64,000 nt of DNA from the NCBI GenBank assembly GCA_902588975.1, contig CACIRJ010000007.1:1-64000 (forward strand), written 5' to 3'. This DNA comes from an uncultured Pelagibacteraceae bacterium (lineage in GTDB: Bacteria > Pseudomonadota > Alphaproteobacteria > Pelagibacterales > Pelagibacteraceae). Shown here in pieces: positions 54,439 to 62,862 of the stretch. Position 1 is the stretch's first letter. Each line of letters starts with the position of its first letter. The notes under the pieces were generated by a model that saw nothing but the letters and a program-made list of their open reading frames with translations, made no database searches and was not told the origin of the DNA. A program made the position numbers and the translations under genes.

Positions 54439-55398
54439 ATGAAAAAAATCTTAATAATAGGATCGATACATAATCATGGTATTGATTTACTTAAAGGAAA
54501 TAAAAATTTTGAATTTGAAGTTGTAGATAATACAGATGCAGAATTTTTGAAAGATAAAATAAAAGACTGTGATGGAATAAGCATTAGAACATCTAAATTG
54601 TCAAAAGAAATAATAGACTCAGCTAAGAATTTAAAAGTGATATCTAGACATGGTGTAGGCTATGATAATATAGATCTTGAAGCAACCAAGCAAAACAATA
54701 TCACATTAGCAATAACAGCTACAGCAAATGCTCAAGCAGTAGCAGAACATGTTTTATTCATGCTATTCAGCATTGCAAAAAGAAATAATATGTACAACGA
54801 GACAGTAAAAACTGGAAAGTTCAGTGATAGAACTAAGCTTCCTAAAACAATTGAGTTATGGAATAAAAGTATCTTAATTGCAGGTTTTGGTCGAATTGGA
54901 AAATGTTTACTTAAAAAATGTAAGGGTTTAGAAATGAATATTTTTGTTTATGATCCTTTTGTCAGCGAAGAGGAAATTAAAAAAGTTGGTGGTACTAAAA
55001 TTAAGGATTTAAATGAGAGTTTAAATAAAATGGATGCAATTTCAATTCATATGCCTCTAAACGAAAATACAAAACATTTAATTAATTATGAAATGATAAA
55101 AAAAATGAAAAAAAATTGTATTTTAATTAATGCTGCAAGAGGTGGTATTATTAATGAGTATGATCTTAATAAGGCATTAAACGAAGATTTAATTTTTGGT
55201 GCAGGGCTTGACGTTTTTGAAAAGGAGCCTCCATCTGTAGATAATCCGTTGCTAAAAAATGAGAAAGCATTTTTAAGCCCTCATTCAGCAGTATTTACCG
55301 AAGAATGTTTGTCTAGAATGGGTATTGAAACAGTCCAAAATATTATTGATTTTTTTGATAATAAATTGGAAAAGTCAAAAATAGTAAAAATCTCATGA
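54439..55398 (+). CDS. D-3-phosphoglycerate dehydrogenase-like 2-hydroxyacid dehydrogenase
   Basis: 319 residues. Features are SRHGVGYDNIDLEA, the NAD motif AGFGRIGKC, the R in NAARGGIINE, E in FEKEPPSV and H in LSPHSAV. It has the catalytic core but no ACT domain, unlike full SerA. It probably acts on a 2-hydroxy or 2-keto acid produced by the aldolase encoded upstream. Its end overlaps the pilin-like gene by four bases (ATGA). Confidence 0.88.
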   Translation: MKKILIIGSIHNHGIDLLKGNKNFEFEVVDNTDAEFLKDKIKDCDGISIRTSKLSKEIIDSAKNLKVISRHGVGYDNIDLEATKQNNITLAITATANAQAVAEHVLFMLFSIAKRNNMYNETVKTGKFSDRTKLPKTIELWNKSILIAGFGRIGKCLLKKCKGLEMNIFVYDPFVSEEEIKKVGGTKIKDLNESLNKMDAISIHMPLNENTKHLINYEMIKKMKKNCILINAARGGIINEYDLNKALNEDLIFGAGLDVFEKEPPSVDNPLLKNEKAFLSPHSAVFTEECLSRMGIETVQNIIDFFDNKLEKSKIVKIS

Positions 55399-55895
55399 GC
55401 TTAAAATTAAAAAATTTTGGATTGTTAGAGTTTCTTATCATTATATCAGCTGTTTATGTGGTAGGAATGTTGATATGGACAGCGAGTACAAGGCCTGAAG
55501 TTGAAGCTCGTGCAAATTTAGTAAAAGAAAATCATAAAAAAGTTGTCGATTTTATTAATGGCGAAATTAATAATTGTGGAAATAACGATGAAGGGAAGAT
55601 AACAGTTTGGGGTGATCCATGTAATGCTGAATGGATAGCTGAAAAGGTTGTTAATCATATAAATGATAATCTTAAGATTGAAAATCCGTTTTCAGATGAC
55701 AATAAAGTTAAAACAGACCCTGATCCGAGAATAAAAGCAGAAGGAAAAGCTGGTCAGTCAGTAGAAATGGGTGTTATTTTTATAATGTCATCAAATTTTT
55801 TAGCAGAACCAGGATCAGAATGGATAGTTGGTACTTGTTTTAAATCTCCATGTGTTGCTGCTGGTAATAATGAATTAACTTCTTTATATAGATAA
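55395..55895 (+). CDS. Type IV pilin-like protein, orphan
   Basis: 166 residues, no clear functional match. The N-terminus KLKNFGLLEFLIIISAVYVVG has the shape of a class III prepilin signal: a short positive leader, then F8 as +1, L10, and E12 at +5, and a hydrophobic stretch of about 20 residues. The residue at -1 is N7, where Gly is usual. The rest is a soluble domain with four cysteines (C61, C76, C148, C153) that could form disulfides, as in pilin D-regions. It overlaps the 2-hydroxyacid dehydrogenase gene by four bases. Alternatives are a single-span membrane protein with a periplasmic domain. Confidence 0.5.
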   Translation: MSLKLKNFGLLEFLIIISAVYVVGMLIWTASTRPEVEARANLVKENHKKVVDFINGEINNCGNNDEGKITVWGDPCNAEWIAEKVVNHINDNLKIENPFSDDNKVKTDPDPRIKAEGKAGQSVEMGVIFIMSSNFLAEPGSEWIVGTCFKSPCVAAGNNELTSLYR

Positions 55896-56798
55896 CTAAT
55901 TATTTTCAATTTCTAAATTTGCACTTTTTAAAGTTTCAATTAGATATTTGTACCCAATTTTAGCATATTCAAAAGGATTTGCTTTTGCTGGATCTTGCTC
56001 CGCTTCTACAACTAACCATCCAGAATAATTTTGTTTTTTTAACAATTCAAAAAAAGGCTTATAATCAATACAACCATCTCCTGGAACAGTGAAGGCTCCT
56101 TCCAAAAAAGCCTGTCTAAAACTATAATCGTGATTTAACGAATTATCTAAAACGTTTTTTCTCATATCTTTGCAATGTATATGAATTATTCTTTCTTTAA
56201 ATTCTTTATAAATTTTCAAACTATCTCCTTTTGCAAATAACATGTGTCCAGTATCTAAAGTTAGTTTGACACTACCATCTGTGTTTTCTAATAATCTTCT
56301 TGTATCTTCTTCACTTTCAATGCAAGTTCCCATATGATGATGGTAAGCAAGGGGCATGTCTTGATCCTCTAGATATTTTCCCATTTCTGAAATTTTTTTA
56401 TAATATTTTTTAGACTCGTCTAAATCCATTCTAGGTCTTTTAGACAAATTTATATTTGGATCACCTTGAATAGAACCATAAACTTCGGCAAAAACCATGC
56501 AGGGTGCTTTACAATCTTGAAATAGTTTCAATTGGTTTTGAATTTTTAATTTTTCCTCTTCAAAAGTATTTTTTCTTAAATTTGCTCCATACCAACCTGA
56601 GCATAATTTTAAATTATATTTATTTAATATAGGAATTAATTCTTTTGATGTTTTTGGAAATTTTCCACCAGACTCTATTCCTTTAAATCCTGCTTCACTA
56701 GCTTCAGAAAGACATTGTTCAAGCGAAGTATCACCACCAAGCTCAGGCATGTCATCATTGCTCCAAGCTATTGGGGCTATACCTAATTTTACTGACAT
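55896..56798 (-). CDS. iolE: Inosose dehydratase (IolE)
   Basis: 300 residues in a TIM barrel of the AP endonuclease 2/xylose isomerase-like type. The N-terminus GIAPIAWSNDDMPELGGD, the MPLAYHHHMGTCIES phrase, LTLDTGHMLFAKGD, and the VPGDGCIDYKPFF..VVEAEQDPAKANP ending closely follow IolE. The metal ligands lie in the Glu/Asp/His positions of those motifs. It dehydrates 2-keto-myo-inositol to the cyclohexane-dione used by IolD. Its stop abuts the pilin-like stop, and the start is 26 bases from the divergent MocA-like gene. Confidence 0.94.
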   Translation of the reverse strand: MSVKLGIAPIAWSNDDMPELGGDTSLEQCLSEASEAGFKGIESGGKFPKTSKELIPILNKYNLKLCSGWYGANLRKNTFEEEKLKIQNQLKLFQDCKAPCMVFAEVYGSIQGDPNINLSKRPRMDLDESKKYYKKISEMGKYLEDQDMPLAYHHHMGTCIESEEDTRRLLENTDGSVKLTLDTGHMLFAKGDSLKIYKEFKERIIHIHCKDMRKNVLDNSLNHDYSFRQAFLEGAFTVPGDGCIDYKPFFELLKKQNYSGWLVVEAEQDPAKANPFEYAKIGYKYLIETLKSANLEIENN

Positions 56799-56824
56799 AA
56801 ATAATAGTTTTGTTATGATATTAG

Positions 56825-57970
56825 ATGCTTCAAAAAATTAAACCTAAAAAATTTAAACTTGGAATTGTTGGAGGAGGACCTGGATCTTGGATCGGACATG
56901 TTCATAGGATTTCATCTAGATATGATGACAAATACGAAATCGTTGCAGGGGTATTTTCTAGAAGTGTTGATAAATCTAGGAAATTTGGACAAAGTATAGG
57001 TTTAGACAAATCGAGATGTTATTCAAATTACAAGGAGATGTCTGAAAAAGAAGCGAAAAGAAAAGATGGTATTAATGTTGTAGCAATAATGACTCCACCA
57101 TCAAGTCATCAAATTATTGCAGAGAATTTTATAAAAAAAAATATACATGTAATTTCAGACAAACCATTTGCTGGAAATCTTGAGCAGGGAAAAAAACTAT
57201 ATAAAGCGATTAAAAATAACAAAAAAATTAAATATGCACTGACTCACAACTATTCATCTTATCCAATGGTAAGAGAAGCAAAAAATTTAGTGGAAAAAGG
57301 AAAAATCGGAAAAGTTGAATATATAAATGTTGAATATATTCAGGATTGGACAGATGGTAATAAAATTTCAAAAACAAATTCAAAAAAGGTTTTTAAATGG
57401 AAAGTTGATAAAAAAATTGTTGGTGTATCAGCAGTTCTCAATGAAATAGGATCACACGCATATCATCTAGCAATTTATATTACAGGCCTTAAAGGAGAAA
57501 AACTGATAGCCGATGTAAGTAAATATTCGAAGGACGTTAATATGGATAATAACGCACAAGTTTTTGTTAATTTTAATAATGGTGCTAAAGGAATTGTATG
57601 GACATGTGTAACAGCTAAAGGTGGTGTTTATGGTTTAAGAATTAGAGTATATGGGTCTAAAGGAAGTTTAGAATGGGTTCAAAATGATCCAAATTATCTA
57701 AAATTTAATCCAAGCAAAGGAGCAGTAAAGTTTTTAGAAAGAGGATATACAAAGGCAAATTTTTCAAAAAAATTTTCTAGAGTAAAATTTGGTCACCCTG
57801 AAGGATATTTAGATGCTTTTGCAAATATATATAAGGAATTTGCTGAATATTTAAAAACAAATACAAAAAAAAGATTTTATTTTCCTAACGAAGAAGAAGG
57901 TTTGGAGACTGCTAAATTCATTGATGCATGCAAGAAATCATCATTAAAAAAACAATGGGTAAAAATTTAA
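56825..57970 (+). CDS. Gfo/Idh/MocA-family dehydrogenase (inositol-type)
   Basis: 381 residues. The Rossmann motif is GIVGGGPGSWIGHVHRI, and the conserved lysine motif is ISDKPFAGNL (DKP rather than the EKP of most members). The C-terminal domain has SAVLNEIGSHAYHLAIYITG. Similar proteins in inositol loci act as inositol dehydrogenases (for scyllo- or other isomers) or oxidoreductases of keto-inositols. It overlaps the IolG-type gene by 16 bases, which makes the two cotranslated partners. Confidence 0.88.
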   Translation: MLQKIKPKKFKLGIVGGGPGSWIGHVHRISSRYDDKYEIVAGVFSRSVDKSRKFGQSIGLDKSRCYSNYKEMSEKEAKRKDGINVVAIMTPPSSHQIIAENFIKKNIHVISDKPFAGNLEQGKKLYKAIKNNKKIKYALTHNYSSYPMVREAKNLVEKGKIGKVEYINVEYIQDWTDGNKISKTNSKKVFKWKVDKKIVGVSAVLNEIGSHAYHLAIYITGLKGEKLIADVSKYSKDVNMDNNAQVFVNFNNGAKGIVWTCVTAKGGVYGLRIRVYGSKGSLEWVQNDPNYLKFNPSKGAVKFLERGYTKANFSKKFSRVKFGHPEGYLDAFANIYKEFAEYLKTNTKKRFYFPNEEEGLETAKFIDACKKSSLKKQWVKI

Positions 57971-58968
57971 TTAACGTAGCATTATTCGGTTTGGGAAGAA
58001 TAGGACTAATGCATGCAAATAATTTAATAAATAATAAAAATTTTAATCTTAAATATATTTTTGATGTTAATAAAAAAATTGCAAAAAAACTTTCAAAAAA
58101 TCTAAATTGTCAAAATATTGAAAGCCCTCAAATAGCATATAAAGATAAAAAAATTGATTGTATTTTTATATCTTCTATTACATCAACTCATCTTAAATTT
58201 ATATATGAAAGTATAAAAAGTAATAAAACAGTATTTTGTGAAAAACCTTTAGATTTAAATTTAAAAAAAATTAAAAATTACGAAAAAAAAATAAATAAAT
58301 TTAATCATAAAATTCAAATTGGATTTAATAGGAGATACGATCCAGGTCACAGTTCTCTAAAAAGTAATTTAATAAAAGGCAAAATAGGAAAGCTAGAGAA
58401 AATTATTATTACTAGCAGAGATCCGGCTGCTCCATCAATAAATTATTTAAAGGCTTCAGGTGGTATTTTTAAAGATATGATGATCCATGATTTCGATCTA
58501 GCAAGATATTATGCAGGTAAAGATGAATTTGTTTCTATATTTGCTACTGGGAGTAATATTTCTAATAAATACTTCAATAAACTTAAAGATTTTGAGCTTG
58601 CTACTGCAATTTTGAAAACAAAAAATGGTGTTCAATGTATTATAAGTAATTCGAGACATTGTAGTTTTGGATATGATCAAAGAGTAGAGCTCTTTGGAAG
58701 TAAAGGAATGATTATTTCTGATAATATCAAAGAAAATGAGATTAGTTTGTATTCTAATAAAAGTACAAATGCACGTTCACGCTTTAAACATTTTTTTATA
58801 GAAAGATACGATCAAGCATACAAAGAACAATTAAATGATCTAGCGAAATTATTTAGATCAAATTCGAGACCTAAAAGTGGTTTTATTGATGGAAAGATTT
58901 CAATTCAAATTGCAGAAAGTGCTATCAGATCATTAAAATCAAAAAAGTTTGAAAAAATAAAATACTAG
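57955..58968 (+). CDS. iolG: Myo-inositol 2-dehydrogenase (IolG type)
   Basis: 337 residues from the ATG at 57955, in a longer frame that overlaps the previous gene; the family start is VALFGLGRIG. The EKP lysine is K97 (FCEKPLD), and the active site shows D174 and H178 in FKDMMIHDFDLARY, with GFNRRYDPGH. These match IolG (D172/H176 in Bacillus). It oxidises myo-inositol to 2-keto-myo-inositol with NAD, the first step of catabolism. It is followed after 105 bases by the CUT2 transporter genes. Confidence 0.9.
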   Translation: MGKNLINVALFGLGRIGLMHANNLINNKNFNLKYIFDVNKKIAKKLSKNLNCQNIESPQIAYKDKKIDCIFISSITSTHLKFIYESIKSNKTVFCEKPLDLNLKKIKNYEKKINKFNHKIQIGFNRRYDPGHSSLKSNLIKGKIGKLEKIIITSRDPAAPSINYLKASGGIFKDMMIHDFDLARYYAGKDEFVSIFATGSNISNKYFNKLKDFELATAILKTKNGVQCIISNSRHCSFGYDQRVELFGSKGMIISDNIKENEISLYSNKSTNARSRFKHFFIERYDQAYKEQLNDLAKLFRSNSRPKSGFIDGKISIQIAESAIRSLKSKKFEKIKY

Positions 58969-58979
58969 AAATCAACTTT

Positions 58980-58995
58980 AGGTTGAATACAACCT
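58980..58995 (+). terminator. Possible weak terminator after iolG
   Basis: AGGTTG (58980-58985) pairs with CAACCT (58990-58995), loop AATA. The stem is 6 bp and lies 11 bases after the iolG stop; no U-run follows. Low confidence. Confidence 0.35.
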
Positions 58996-59037
58996 GCTTC
59001 TTTACAATCTAAATAAATTTATGTTAGCTTTAATGTT

Positions 59038-59053
59038 TAAAAGTTAACTTTTA
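59038..59053. promoter_or_regulatory. 16-bp perfect palindrome upstream of the inositol-type binding-protein gene
   Basis: TAAAAGTTAACTTTTA is its own reverse complement and ends 20 bases before the ATG at 59074, just before the ribosome-binding site AGAGAGG (59058-59064). A dimeric regulator could bind here, or the repeat could fold in the mRNA leader. It is AT-rich, so chance is possible in this composition. Confidence 0.35.
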
Positions 59054-59073
59054 TTTAAGAGAGGAAATTAAAA

Positions 59074-59997
59074 ATGAAAACAATAAAGAACTTTATATTA
59101 GCTGTTGCTGCATGGGCAATGATGTCTGTATCAGCATTAGCAACTGATATAATTGTTGTTTCACATGGACAAGCTAATGACCCTTTTTGGTCGGTAGCTA
59201 AAAATGGAGTTGATGCTGCTTGTAAAGATATGGGAGTATCTTGCAAATACACTGCGCCTGGAACTTTTGACATGGTTGAAATGGCAAAACTAATTGATAA
59301 CGCTGTATCACAAAAACCAAAAGGTATTGTAATTACTTTACCTGATGCAGCTGCATTAGGAAAATCTGTTAAAGCAGCAATAGCTGCTGGTATACCAGTG
59401 GTCTCTATGAACTCTGGTTCGGATGACTATGCATCATTAGGAATTAGTGCACACGTAGGTCAAACTGAATTTGAAGCTGGCGTTGGTGGCGGACAAAAAA
59501 TGAAGGCTGCTGGAGGAAAAAAAGCTTTATGTGTTAACCACGAAGTTGGAAACGTAGCGCTTGATAGAAGATGTGCAGGTTTCAAAAAAGGTTTTGGTGG
59601 ATCTGTTGATATTCTTGGAACATCAAATGACCCAACTGAAATTCAAAAAGCTGTTGCTGCAAAGTTAGGTGGTGGATATGACACTATTCTAACTTTAGGA
59701 GCTGGTTTATCTGGTGAAGCAGCGCTAAAAGCTTTAGAAGCTGCTGGTAAAGTTGGAAATGTTAAATTAGGAACATTTGATATGTCACCTAATATGTTAA
59801 AAGCTGCTGCTGCAGGTAAAGTAGAGTTTTTAATTGACCAACAACAATATCTACAAGGTTATTTGCCTATAGCTATTTTTGCTCAATACATGAGATGGGG
59901 AACAATGCCCGCAGGTGTAGTTATGACTGGACCTGGATTTGTTACTCCTGATAATGCTGCTAAAGTAATTAAATGGGCGGCTCAAGGTTATAGATAA
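59074..59997 (+). CDS. CUT2-type sugar/cyclitol ABC substrate-binding protein (probable inositol)
   Basis: 307 residues with a signal peptide (about 1-23, ILAVAAWAMMSVSALA). The mature domain is a Peripla_BP_4 type: VSHGQANDPFWSVAKNGVDAACKDMG, KGIVITLPDAAALGKSVKAA, NHEVGNVALDRRCAGFKKGF and LIDQQQYLQGYLPI. The latter phrases occur in inositol-locus binding proteins of alphaproteobacteria. It is in a row with IolG and a permease and ATPase. The ligand is therefore probably myo-inositol. A strong ribosome-binding site and a hairpin after the stop suggest high expression. Confidence 0.9.
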   Translation: MKTIKNFILAVAAWAMMSVSALATDIIVVSHGQANDPFWSVAKNGVDAACKDMGVSCKYTAPGTFDMVEMAKLIDNAVSQKPKGIVITLPDAAALGKSVKAAIAAGIPVVSMNSGSDDYASLGISAHVGQTEFEAGVGGGQKMKAAGGKKALCVNHEVGNVALDRRCAGFKKGFGGSVDILGTSNDPTEIQKAVAAKLGGGYDTILTLGAGLSGEAALKALEAAGKVGNVKLGTFDMSPNMLKAAAAGKVEFLIDQQQYLQGYLPIAIFAQYMRWGTMPAGVVMTGPGFVTPDNAAKVIKWAAQGYR

Positions 59998-60008
59998 AAT
60001 CTATATTT

Positions 60009-60043
60009 AAGGCCTGACTATAAAACTTAGTCAGGCCTTTTTT
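60009..60043 (+). terminator. Strong intrinsic terminator-like hairpin inside the inositol-type transporter operon
   Basis: AAGGCCTGACTA (60009-60020) pairs perfectly over 12 bp with TAGTCAGGCCTT (60028-60039), loop of seven bases, followed by TTTT (60040-60043). It is a textbook terminator, but the permease gene begins at 60054 in the same direction. It would limit read-through so that binding protein is made in excess. Confidence 0.92.
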
Positions 60044-60053
60044 CAAAATTTAA

Positions 60054-61181
60054 ATGTCATTAAAATCAAAAAGTATTTCATCAAAAGGTAGTCTTAATGA
60101 AGACGAACGTCTAAAAAAAATATCACCACTAAGAGTTTTATTGAATAGGCCTGAGCTAGGTGCATTAGGTGGCTCAATACTTGTATTTATATTTTTTGGA
60201 ATTGTAGCTGGCGATACCGGTATGTTTAGTGCCTATGGAATGCTTAATTTCCTAGATGTTTCAGCTAATTTAGGAATTATAGCAATAGCAGCTGCGATGT
60301 TAATGATTGGCGGTGAATTTGATTTGTCAATTGGATCAATGATTGGCTTTGCTGGAATTTGTATAGCAATTCCTGCAATTTATTGGGGTTGGCCTTTATG
60401 GATGAGTATAGTTTTTGCTTTCGCTATGGCAGTATTGGTTGGATACTTTAATGGCATAATGGTTGTCAAAACTGGTTTGCCATCTTTTATTGTAACACTT
60501 GCAATGCTTTTTATTTTAAGAGGTTTGACATTAGCAATAACAAGATTGATTACTGGTAGAACTCAAGTTCCAGGACTAAGAGTATTAATTGAAGATGATC
60601 CATTAGCATGGTTATTTGCTACAGATACTTTTAAATGGCTTTTTACTTGGTTAGGATCATTAAAATTAATTGAACTAAGAACTGATGGAACTCCTCTTGC
60701 AACTGGAATACCTCCATCAGTTATTTGGTTTATTGCATTAACATTGTTTGCAACATGGATATTGATGAAAACAAGATACGGTAATTGGATCTTCGCATCT
60801 GGAGGCGATAAGGTTGGAGCAACAAATGTGGGTGTGCCTGTTGGAAGGGTAAAAATAAGTCTATTTATCGGTACAGCAGTTGCTTCTACTATTTTTGCTT
60901 GTATTCAAGTATTAGATGCGGGTTCTGCAGATACTATGAGGGGTACTTTAAAAGAACTAGAAGCTATTGCAGCTGCTGTTGTTGGTGGTTGTCTCTTAAC
61001 AGGCGGATATGGATCTGCAATAGGTGCTGCTTTTGGTGCAATTATATTTGGGACTGTATCTATGGGAATATTTTATACAGATGTTGATACTGATTGGTTT
61101 AAAGTTTTTTTAGGAGCAATGATGTTAATAGCAGTAGTATTTAATAATTATATCAGAAAGAAAGTAACTGAGAGTAAATAA
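60054..61181 (+). CDS. CUT2-type ABC transporter permease (RbsC-like)
   Basis: 375 residues, ten or so hydrophobic segments. The signature [16 protein letters not shown] and [23 protein letters not shown] fit the CUT2 family. An N-terminal tail of about 30 residues is cytoplasmic and charged. It is the partner of the binding protein upstream and the ATPase gene that begins in its stop codon (TAATG). It differs in detail from the permease at 46309, which supports distinct substrates. Confidence 0.92.
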   Translation: MSLKSKSISSKGSLNEDERLKKISPLRVLLNRPELGALGGSILVFIFFGIVAGDTGMFSAYGMLNFLDVSANLGIIAIAAAMLMIGGEFDLSIGSMIGFAGICIAIPAIYWGWPLWMSIVFAFAMAVLVGYFNGIMVVKTGLPSFIVTLAMLFILRGLTLAITRLITGRTQVPGLRVLIEDDPLAWLFATDTFKWLFTWLGSLKLIELRTDGTPLATGIPPSVIWFIALTLFATWILMKTRYGNWIFASGGDKVGATNVGVPVGRVKISLFIGTAVASTIFACIQVLDAGSADTMRGTLKELEAIAAAVVGGCLLTGGYGSAIGAAFGAIIFGTVSMGIFYTDVDTDWFKVFLGAMMLIAVVFNNYIRKKVTESK

Positions 61182-61978
61182 TGTCTGACTATCTTGTTCA
61201 ATTTAATAATATTAGTAAGTTTTTTGGGAAGGTAATAGCGCTCAAAGATGTCACTATGAGATTAAAAAAAGGTGAGATCATGTGTTTACTTGGAGATAAT
61301 GGAGCAGGAAAGTCAACTTTAATTAAAACTTTAGCGGGTGTTCATAAACCTGATGAAGGAGAAATTATATTTGAAGATAATAAAATTGTTTTTGACTCAC
61401 CCAAAGATGCTTTGGATATTGGTATAGGAACAGTTTATCAAGATCTAGCATTAGTTCCTTTAATGAGTGTTACTAGAAATTTTTTTATGGGAAGAGAGCC
61501 TCAAAAAGGTATTCCTTTCCTTAAAACTTTTGATGTAGAGAAAGCAAATAAAATAGCAGCAGATAGAATGGGACAAATAGGTATTGATGTTAGAGATCCA
61601 TCCCAAGCAGTTGGAACTATGTCCGGTGGTGAAAGACAATGCCTGGCAATATCAAGAGCTATATATTTTGGAGCAAAAGTTTTAGTTTTAGATGAACCAA
61701 CTTCTGCTTTAGGAGTTCATCAAGCATCAATGGTATTAAAATATATTGTAAAAGCTGCATCTGAGGGATTGGCTGTAATTTTAATTACTCATAATGTACA
61801 TCATGCTTACCCTGTTGGTAATAGTTTCACTGTACTTAACCGAGGAAAAAGCATGGGCACGTTCCAAAAAAAAGATATTTCTAGAGAAAAGCTTCTTAGT
61901 ATGATGGCTGGTGGTGAAGAATTAGACAAACTTGAAGTCGAACTTCAAGAAATGGATAGAATTCACAACAAAAATTAG
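61181..61978 (+). CDS. CUT2-type ABC transporter ATPase, half-size
   Basis: 265 residues with one domain: Walker [13 protein letters not shown], signature [13 protein letters not shown], Walker [13 protein letters not shown], switch His in [11 protein letters not shown]. As with the other CUT2 system in this window, it is about half the length of RbsA, so two copies should form the working pair. The start overlaps the permease stop by one base. It ends 23 bases before the EamA gene. Confidence 0.93.
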   Translation: MSDYLVQFNNISKFFGKVIALKDVTMRLKKGEIMCLLGDNGAGKSTLIKTLAGVHKPDEGEIIFEDNKIVFDSPKDALDIGIGTVYQDLALVPLMSVTRNFFMGREPQKGIPFLKTFDVEKANKIAADRMGQIGIDVRDPSQAVGTMSGGERQCLAISRAIYFGAKVLVLDEPTSALGVHQASMVLKYIVKAASEGLAVILITHNVHHAYPVGNSFTVLNRGKSMGTFQKKDISREKLLSMMAGGEELDKLEVELQEMDRIHNKN

Positions 61979-62001
61979 ATAATACGCCATATATCTTTAC
62001 C

Positions 62002-62862
62002 ATGACAAAATCATTTCCTTTGCTCTTTATTTTATTATGGTCGTCGGCATTCATATCTGGGAAAGAAATTGTTCAAAACGCTTCTCCATTTGCGGCTTTA
62101 GCATTTAGATTTGGGATTGTAACAATTGGTTTTCTCGTATTTGCTTATTTCAGTAATGATAAAATTTTTGGAAAATTAAAAAATATTATTGAAAGTATTT
62201 CAACAGGTATTTTATTTCATGGAATTTATTTAGGTGGATGTTGGTATGCATTTTCAATTGGGATGCCAGCTGCAATTGTAGCTTTAATAGTTACACTTCA
62301 ACCAATTTTAACAAATATTTTATCTGGTCCAATTTTTGGAGAAAAAATATCTTGGAAACAGTGGGTAGGTATCAGTTTAGGTTTCGTTGGTTCTGTCACT
62401 GTCTTAGGTATTGATTTTGGAAAAGAAATTCCTCCTTTAGGATTGTTAGCTACAGTCTTAGCTTTATTTGCAATAACGGCTGGAACATTATGGCAAAAAA
62501 AATTGAGTGGAAATTTAGCTTTGTCAATTAACAATGCATATCAAGCAATTGGTGGTTGCCTTTTTAATCTTTTGTTAATGTTTATATTTGAAAATGCTTA
62601 TATAAATTTTACAACTAGTTTTATATTAGGTATGTCTCACCAAATTATATTAGTTTCATTTGGGGCTTTTACTATTCTTATGTTTTTAATCAAAAGGGGT
62701 ACTGTGGGCAAAACTACTACTTTATTTTTTTTAGTACCTCCTACTTCAGCAGTGATGGCATGGATATTTTTAAATGAACAATTAACATTTACTGACATAA
62801 TTGGTTTTTTAATAACAACTGTTGGAGTATTTATAGCTACAAGGGATAAAAAAAATGGATAA
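62002..62862 (+). CDS. EamA/DMT-superfamily transporter
   Basis: 286 residues with ten hydrophobic segments in two EamA repeats. The N-terminal FPLLFILLWSSAFISGKEIVQ and the phrase VALIVTLQPILTNILSGPIFGEKISWKQWVG are typical, and the second repeat ends PPTSAVMAWIFLNEQLT. The family exports or imports small metabolites. Its end overlaps the homocysteine methyltransferase gene by eight bases, hinting at a shared methionine/thioether function; this is inference. Confidence 0.87.
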   Translation: MTKSFPLLFILLWSSAFISGKEIVQNASPFAALAFRFGIVTIGFLVFAYFSNDKIFGKLKNIIESISTGILFHGIYLGGCWYAFSIGMPAAIVALIVTLQPILTNILSGPIFGEKISWKQWVGISLGFVGSVTVLGIDFGKEIPPLGLLATVLALFAITAGTLWQKKLSGNLALSINNAYQAIGGCLFNLLLMFIFENAYINFTTSFILGMSHQIILVSFGAFTILMFLIKRGTVGKTTTLFFLVPPTSAVMAWIFLNEQLTFTDIIGFLITTVGVFIATRDKKNG

